NCBI GenBank assembly: GCA_041570195.1
Contig: JBFFWQ010000007.1
Location: 29,216-93,215, forward strand
Length of the DNA: 64,000 bases
Direction of reading: 5' to 3'
Origin: UBA11865 sp041570195
GTDB taxonomy: Bacteria; Chloroflexota; Anaerolineae; Promineifilales; Promineifilaceae
In this document: positions 59,991 to 64,000 of the stretch, one piece after another
How the letters are laid out: every line of letters begins with the position of its first letter
How positions within the stretch are numbered: the first letter of the stretch is position 1
Position numbers and translations under genes: made by a program
Notes under the pieces: generated by a model
Told to the model about the DNA's origin: nothing
The model's database searches: none
What the model saw: only the letters and a program-made list of their open reading frames with translations

Positions 59991-61829
59991 ATGAGCGACG
60001 ACATTTACGAATTCGAAGAAGAAGAATTCAATACCGAGTTTAACGGCCAGACGGTGCTCCGCGTCCTGGCCCAAACCAAGCCCCATTGGCCGATGGTGAT
60101 CGGCTTCCTGTTCTTTATCACCGCCGTGGCTTTCATGGACTCGGCCACCACCTATCTGAGTGCCCAAATCATCGATCAGGGAATTATCCCGGGCGATATT
60201 GAGGCCCTGACTCGCATCATCACCTATTACATTCTCCTGTACCTGGTCCAGGCCCTATTTGTTTTCGGTTTCATCTACCTGGCCGGCATGTTGGGCGAGA
60301 CCGTCCAATATGACCTGCGCAAGAAACTATTCGACCGCCTGCAGGAGCTTTCCTTCTCCTATTTCGATCGTACGCCGATCGGCTGGATCATGTCCCGTGT
60401 TACATCCGACACCCAGCGCATCGGCGACTTGGTTTCCTGGGGCTTGCTCGACGTCACCTGGGGAGTTACCCGGATCATCAGCGCCTTTATTTTCATGTTC
60501 ATCATCAGTTGGCAACTGGCTCTGATCGTCGCCCTGGTCATCCCCATTCTGATCGTAGTCGCCATCCAGTTCAAGAAGAAGATCCTGGTCGAATACCGCA
60601 TCGTGCGCAAAACCAATTCAAAGATCACCGGCGCCTACAACGAAAACATCACCGGCGTCCGGGTGACCAAGGCCCTGGTGCGCGAAGAACAGAATCTGAG
60701 CGAATTCAGTGAACTCACCGGCGAGATGTACGAGGCCGGCTACCGCGCCGGCTGGCTATCAGCTCTCTTCTTGCCGGTAGTGCAGTTAATCAGCGCTCTG
60801 GCCATCGGCGCCATCGCCCTCTTTGGTGGTTGGCAGGTCGAGATCGGCAATATGACCATCGGCGGCATCCAGGCCTTCATCATGTACGTGACCTTCATGC
60901 TCTGGCCCATCCAGGAACTGGCCCGCGTTTATGCCGAAATGCAGCAAGCCATCGCCTCGGCCGAACGCGTATTTTCGTTAACCGACTCAGTACCCGAAAT
61001 CCAGGATCGGCCCGACGCGGTCGAAGTGCCTTCCATTAGCGGCGACATCGTCTTTGACCACGTCAACTTCTACTACGAAGACGACAAGCCGGTCTTGCAA
61101 GACTTCAACTTGCACGTCCGGCCGGGCGAGACCATCGCCCTGGTCGGGCCCACCGGCGCCGGCAAATCAACCATCGTCAATTTGCTGGCCCGCTTCTACG
61201 AGCCCAAGGACGGTCAAATCATCATGGCCGGCCGCGATTACCGCGAATTGACGTTGCACGCCATCCAATCCAAGATCGGCGTCGTCCTGCAAACGCCCCA
61301 CCTCTTCTCAGGTACGATTCGCGAAAACATCCGCTACGGCCGTCTGGACGCCTCTGATGAAGACATCGCAGCCGCGGCCCAACTGGCCGGCGCCCATGAC
61401 TTCATCTCCACCCTGGAAAATGGCTACGACGAAGAGGTGGGCGAAGGTGGCAATTTGCTCTCCGTCGGCCAGAAACAGCTCATCAGCCTGGCCCGGGCCG
61501 TCCTGGCCCAGCCCGAGATCTTCATCATGGATGAGGCCACTAGTTCGGTAGACACCTTAACTGAAGCCCTCATCCAGCAAGGCATGGAGCGCCTGATGCA
61601 AGACTGCACCAGCTTCATCATCGCCCACCGCCTGTCGACCATCAAGCGCGCCGACCGCATCCTGGTCATCGAAGACGGCCAGATTACCGAGTCTGGCAGC
61701 CACCCCGAGCTCATTCGTGCCCGCGGCCACTACTACGATCTGTACACCCGCCAGTTCCGCCACGAAAGAGAAGCCGCCCTCGGCGGCAATGGCCACCAAC
61801 CTTTAGGGCCCGCTTTCGCCACTGACTAG
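59991..61829 (+). CDS. ABC exporter subunit B (second pair), catalytic site
   Basis: A 612-residue half-transporter. It starts with an acidic tail (SDDIYEFEEEEFNTEF), then six membrane helices and an ATPase domain with Walker A GPTGAGKS, Walker B FIMDEATS (Glu present), H-loop IAHRLST and the altered signature LSVGQKQL. It follows its partner by 65 bp. Its TAG stop shares one base with the GTG start of the deacetylase-family gene, suggesting coupled translation. Confidence 0.95.
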   Translation: MSDDIYEFEEEEFNTEFNGQTVLRVLAQTKPHWPMVIGFLFFITAVAFMDSATTYLSAQIIDQGIIPGDIEALTRIITYYILLYLVQALFVFGFIYLAGMLGETVQYDLRKKLFDRLQELSFSYFDRTPIGWIMSRVTSDTQRIGDLVSWGLLDVTWGVTRIISAFIFMFIISWQLALIVALVIPILIVVAIQFKKKILVEYRIVRKTNSKITGAYNENITGVRVTKALVREEQNLSEFSELTGEMYEAGYRAGWLSALFLPVVQLISALAIGAIALFGGWQVEIGNMTIGGIQAFIMYVTFMLWPIQELARVYAEMQQAIASAERVFSLTDSVPEIQDRPDAVEVPSISGDIVFDHVNFYYEDDKPVLQDFNLHVRPGETIALVGPTGAGKSTIVNLLARFYEPKDGQIIMAGRDYRELTLHAIQSKIGVVLQTPHLFSGTIRENIRYGRLDASDEDIAAAAQLAGAHDFISTLENGYDEEVGEGGNLLSVGQKQLISLARAVLAQPEIFIMDEATSSVDTLTEALIQQGMERLMQDCTSFIIAHRLSTIKRADRILVIEDGQITESGSHPELIRARGHYYDLYTRQFRHEREAALGGNGHQPLGPAFATD

Positions 61830-62737
61830 TGAAAGTCTTCTACCACGATCACTTCGTCCTTCCCCTGCCAGCCGGTCACCGTTTCCCAATGCCCAAGTAC
61901 GCACTCTTGCGGCAGCGCGTCACCGCCGAAGGCGTCATCACCCAAGAAGATTTAACCCCCGGCCCAGCCGCCACCGACAAACAACTAACCCGCGCCCACA
62001 CCCTCGACTATGTAGACCGCGTCCAGCACGGCCGTCTCTCCGACCGCGAGATCCGCCAGATCGGTTTTCCCTGGTCGCCCGGCCTGGTCGAACGCTCCCG
62101 CCGCTCCGTCGGTAGCACCATCGCCGCTTGCCGGGCTGCCCTGCGGGACGGACTGGCCGTCAATTTGGCCGGCGGCACCCACCACGCCGGCCCCGATTAC
62201 GGCCAGGGCTTCTGCGTCTTTAACGACAGCGCCGTCGCCGCCCGGGCCATGCAGGACGAGAATTTGGCCCGCCGATTCATCATCCTCGACTGCGACGTAC
62301 ACCAGGGCAACGGCACGGCCGAGATCTTCGCCGGTGACCCCACGGTTTTCACCTTCTCCATTCACGGCGCCAAAAACTTCCCCTTTCGCAAAAAACCCAG
62401 CGACCTGGATGTCGCCCTGGACGACGACGCCGACGACCCTATTTACCTGGACGCCCTCGAATCCGGCGTCACCCGGGCGCTGGAGCTGGCTGAAGCTGAT
62501 ATGGCCATCTACCTGGCCGGCGCCGACCCTTACGCCGGCGATCGCCTCGGCCGCCTGGCCATAACCAAGCGCGGCCTGGCCCAACGCGATCGCTTCGTGC
62601 TTGAATCCTGCCGCGCGGCCGGTCTACCCGTCGCCATCGCCATGGCCGGCGGCTACGGGACAAACATCGACGATACCGTCGACATCCACTTCCAGACCGT
62701 CCGCCTGGCGGCCGAGATGGTCGGCGCAGCCCCGTAG
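61829..62737 (+). CDS. Histone-deacetylase-family hydrolase
   Basis: 302 residues of the arginase/deacetylase fold, acting on acetylated amines or similar amides with zinc. Motifs: GTHHAGPDYGQGFCVFND (catalytic His pair), ILDCDVHQGNGTAEIF (zinc Asp and His), LAGADPYAGDRLG (zinc Asp) and MAGGYG. Bacterial members include acetoin-utilisation and polyamine deacetylases; the substrate here is open. The start is GTG at 61829, overlapping the preceding stop by one base, which places it in the ABC operon. Confidence 0.92.
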   Translation: MKVFYHDHFVLPLPAGHRFPMPKYALLRQRVTAEGVITQEDLTPGPAATDKQLTRAHTLDYVDRVQHGRLSDREIRQIGFPWSPGLVERSRRSVGSTIAACRAALRDGLAVNLAGGTHHAGPDYGQGFCVFNDSAVAARAMQDENLARRFIILDCDVHQGNGTAEIFAGDPTVFTFSIHGAKNFPFRKKPSDLDVALDDDADDPIYLDALESGVTRALELAEADMAIYLAGADPYAGDRLGRLAITKRGLAQRDRFVLESCRAAGLPVAIAMAGGYGTNIDDTVDIHFQTVRLAAEMVGAAP

Positions 62738-62868
62738 CCCGGTTTGGTAAACCGGTGCGGGATGCAATCTCGCGATACAATGTGACCGCCGAATACCTTC
62801 TAACTTGCTAGACGCCAGGCAAATCGGCGATAAAACGGGATTTCTTCCCTACTCACTAACAGGTAAAC

Positions 62869-63381
62869 ATGCCCACCAACATCGAAATCAAGGCCCTCGT
62901 CCACGACATGACCCGGCTCAAAGCCCAAGTCACCGCCATCAGCGACACGGCCGGCGAACATATCCCCCAGGAAGACATCTTCTTCCATTCCCCCCACGGC
63001 CGCTTAAAACTCCGCATCCTGGCCCCCGATCGTGGCCAGCTCATCTACTACGATCGCCCCGACCAAACCGGCCCGAAACAATCCGACTACTTCATCACCA
63101 ATACGGCCGAGCCGGAAACACTAACCGACGTCCTTTCCCGAACCTACGGCATCCGCGGCATCGTGCGCAAAATACGCTGGCTATACTGGATCGGGGATAC
63201 CCGGATACATCTGGACCAGGTCGAAGGCCTGGGCCCATTCCTCGAATTCGAAGTCGTCCTCGCCGACGGCCAAACTATCCAGGATGGCCAGGCCATTGCC
63301 GCCGAACTCATGACCCTACTCAACATCGCCGACTCAGACCTGATCGACGGCGCCTACATCGATCTTCTTGAACAACAGTAG
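62869..63381 (+). CDS. CYTH-domain protein (class IV adenylate cyclase-like)
   Basis: 170 residues forming one CYTH triphosphate-tunnel domain. NIEIKALV at the N terminus is the ExxK-type metal/phosphate motif. Further basic/acidic strand residues are LKLRIL, LIYYDRPDQTGPKQSDY, VRKIRWLYWIGDTRIHLDQV and FLEFEVVL. Related proteins are class IV adenylate cyclases (CyaB), thiamine-triphosphatases or polyphosphatases, and the sequence does not settle which. It lies 131 bp after the deacetylase gene. Confidence 0.88.
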   Translation: MPTNIEIKALVHDMTRLKAQVTAISDTAGEHIPQEDIFFHSPHGRLKLRILAPDRGQLIYYDRPDQTGPKQSDYFITNTAEPETLTDVLSRTYGIRGIVRKIRWLYWIGDTRIHLDQVEGLGPFLEFEVVLADGQTIQDGQAIAAELMTLLNIADSDLIDGAYIDLLEQQ

Positions 63382-63448
63382 TGGGTCAATCGCCCCGCTA
63401 AGCTGCCTGGCTCGCGCCACCGAAATCGCGCCTGTACAGGGCCACTAT

Positions 63449-63483
63449 CCTGAAAATCTTGCTAATCTGCGTCCTATTCTCTT
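63449..63483. repeat. Dispersed ATCTGCGTCC-type repeat
   Basis: TCCTGAAAATCTT then TAATCTGCGTCCTATTCTCTT is another member of the short repeat class at 18353 and 27544-27590. It lies between the convergent CYTH and GyrI-like genes. Confidence 0.5.
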
Positions 63484-63489
63484 CTGAGC

Positions 63490-64000
63490 CTAGCCAGCCT
63501 TTATGACCGGCTGCCGCAGTACCGTCTTGAGCTTCTCCGGCGCCACCTTGCGCGGATCGCTGAGGTAAATCTCGTGATGCTTGCCGTTTTCGACGTAGTT
63601 ATTGGCCGGCATGTAATCCTGGTGCAGGCGGACCAGCGTCGGCCCTTCATCGTCGAAAGATCCAATGTGCAATATCTGGACCGCTAGCCCTTCCTGGTAA
63701 TTCTTCAGACGGACCTTCGATAATGCCGGCGGATTCTTGCCTTTTTCGACCAGCTCAACCGCTCGGCCAAACATCTCCTCCGTCACCCAGTCAGGCGTCA
63801 TGATCATCATCGTCCAGTCCCAGGCGCTCTTATCCCGCTTCACGGTGAATGAATCCATGTCGGCCGCCCACCACAATCCCTCCAGCGGCGGCACCACATA
63901 ATCCCTACCCAATTCCTTTTTACTGGCGAACTTGATCTTGTATGCTACCGCATAGAGTGCTTCAACCGCCTCCTGGTATTCCTCGGCCGTATTCGGATCG
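63490..64000 (-). CDS. GyrI-like small-molecule-binding protein (5' partial)
   Basis: The minus-strand frame stays open to the window edge, so the start lies outside. At the edge it reads DPNTAEEYQEAVEALYAVA, then KELGRDYVVPPLEGLWW. The remainder (FTVKRDKSAWDWTMMIMTPDW, LHIGSFDDEGPTL, LHQDYMPANNY, HHEIYLSDPRKVAPEKLKT) matches stand-alone GyrI-like proteins (COG4832 type). These bind small hydrophobic compounds and are related to the effector domains of AraC/BmrR regulators. No DNA-binding domain is seen in the visible 169 residues. Confidence 0.88.
   Translation of the reverse strand, partial: DPNTAEEYQEAVEALYAVAYKIKFASKKELGRDYVVPPLEGLWWAADMDSFTVKRDKSAWDWTMMIMTPDWVTEEMFGRAVELVEKGKNPPALSKVRLKNYQEGLAVQILHIGSFDDEGPTLVRLHQDYMPANNYVENGKHHEIYLSDPRKVAPEKLKTVLRQPVIKAG

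Overview
This 64 kb window reads as chromosomal DNA of a GC-rich, free-living bacterium. It is most likely a member of the Chloroflexota (Anaerolineae-type). That assignment is inference from style: paired heterodimeric ABC exporters, lipid-anchor-free surface proteins with TPTPTP linkers, SH3b, Ig-like and META domains, very large WD40 NTPases, and no sigma-54 hallmark residues in the one enhancer-binding-type regulator. No rRNA or tRNA gene and no CRISPR array was seen.

Layout. 1-3322: a heterodimeric ABC exporter, its first subunit cut by the window edge. 3464-12677: a run of plus-strand genes for PPK2, small membrane proteins, an internally deleted DUF2252 protein, UPF0114, a K+ channel, an SH3b/Ig/META surface protein, a holin-like/phosphodiesterase fusion and an AI-2E family permease. 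12789-17856 (minus): a DUF3267-HD fusion and cobalamin-dependent metH, the latter under a clear SAM-I riboswitch with terminator. 18488-26157: a membrane-tethered solute-binding/Ig/META protein, a bactofilin-like membrane protein, an EEP-family phosphohydrolase and a P-type ATPase. 26227-39571: proBA, a DhaR-like regulator, and a glycerol/dihydroxyacetone locus (glpF, dhaK, dhaL, glpK and a DhaM-HPr-full EI fusion). 39678-42699: an orphan molybdopterin hydroxylase subunit and a small P-loop kinase-like protein.

42778-52749 (minus) is the most unusual region. Three co-directional genes encode a CHAT-SIR2 fusion, an FHA-STAND NTPase-WD40 protein with about 22 blades, and a caspase/gingipain-like Cys-His peptidase with two C-terminal membrane segments. 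I interpret these as a candidate regulated cell-death or conflict system: a sensor/scaffold NTPase, an NAD-directed effector carrying its own protease-fold domain, and a membrane-bound protease. A complete ISAs1-type insertion with perfect 8-bp target duplication, but a frameshifted transposase, lies just upstream (53102-54399). It is followed by a glycoside-hydrolase/M23/SH3-like protein. 58105-62737 holds a second heterodimeric ABC exporter with a translationally linked HDAC-family hydrolase; a CYTH protein and a GyrI-like protein (cut by the edge) follow.

Non-coding signals stand out. A 63-bp dispersed element occurs four times (14-bp inverted arms, interior always exactly 35 nt, CCC at the same interior place, otherwise unrelated interior). 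A 118-bp repeat occurs twice, and one copy forms exactly the gap, stop codon to stop codon, between two convergent genes. There are also short dispersed TAATCCTGT/ATCTGCGTCC repeats, a 13-bp tandem array inside the conflict operon, several strong terminators, and a Pho-box-like triple repeat.
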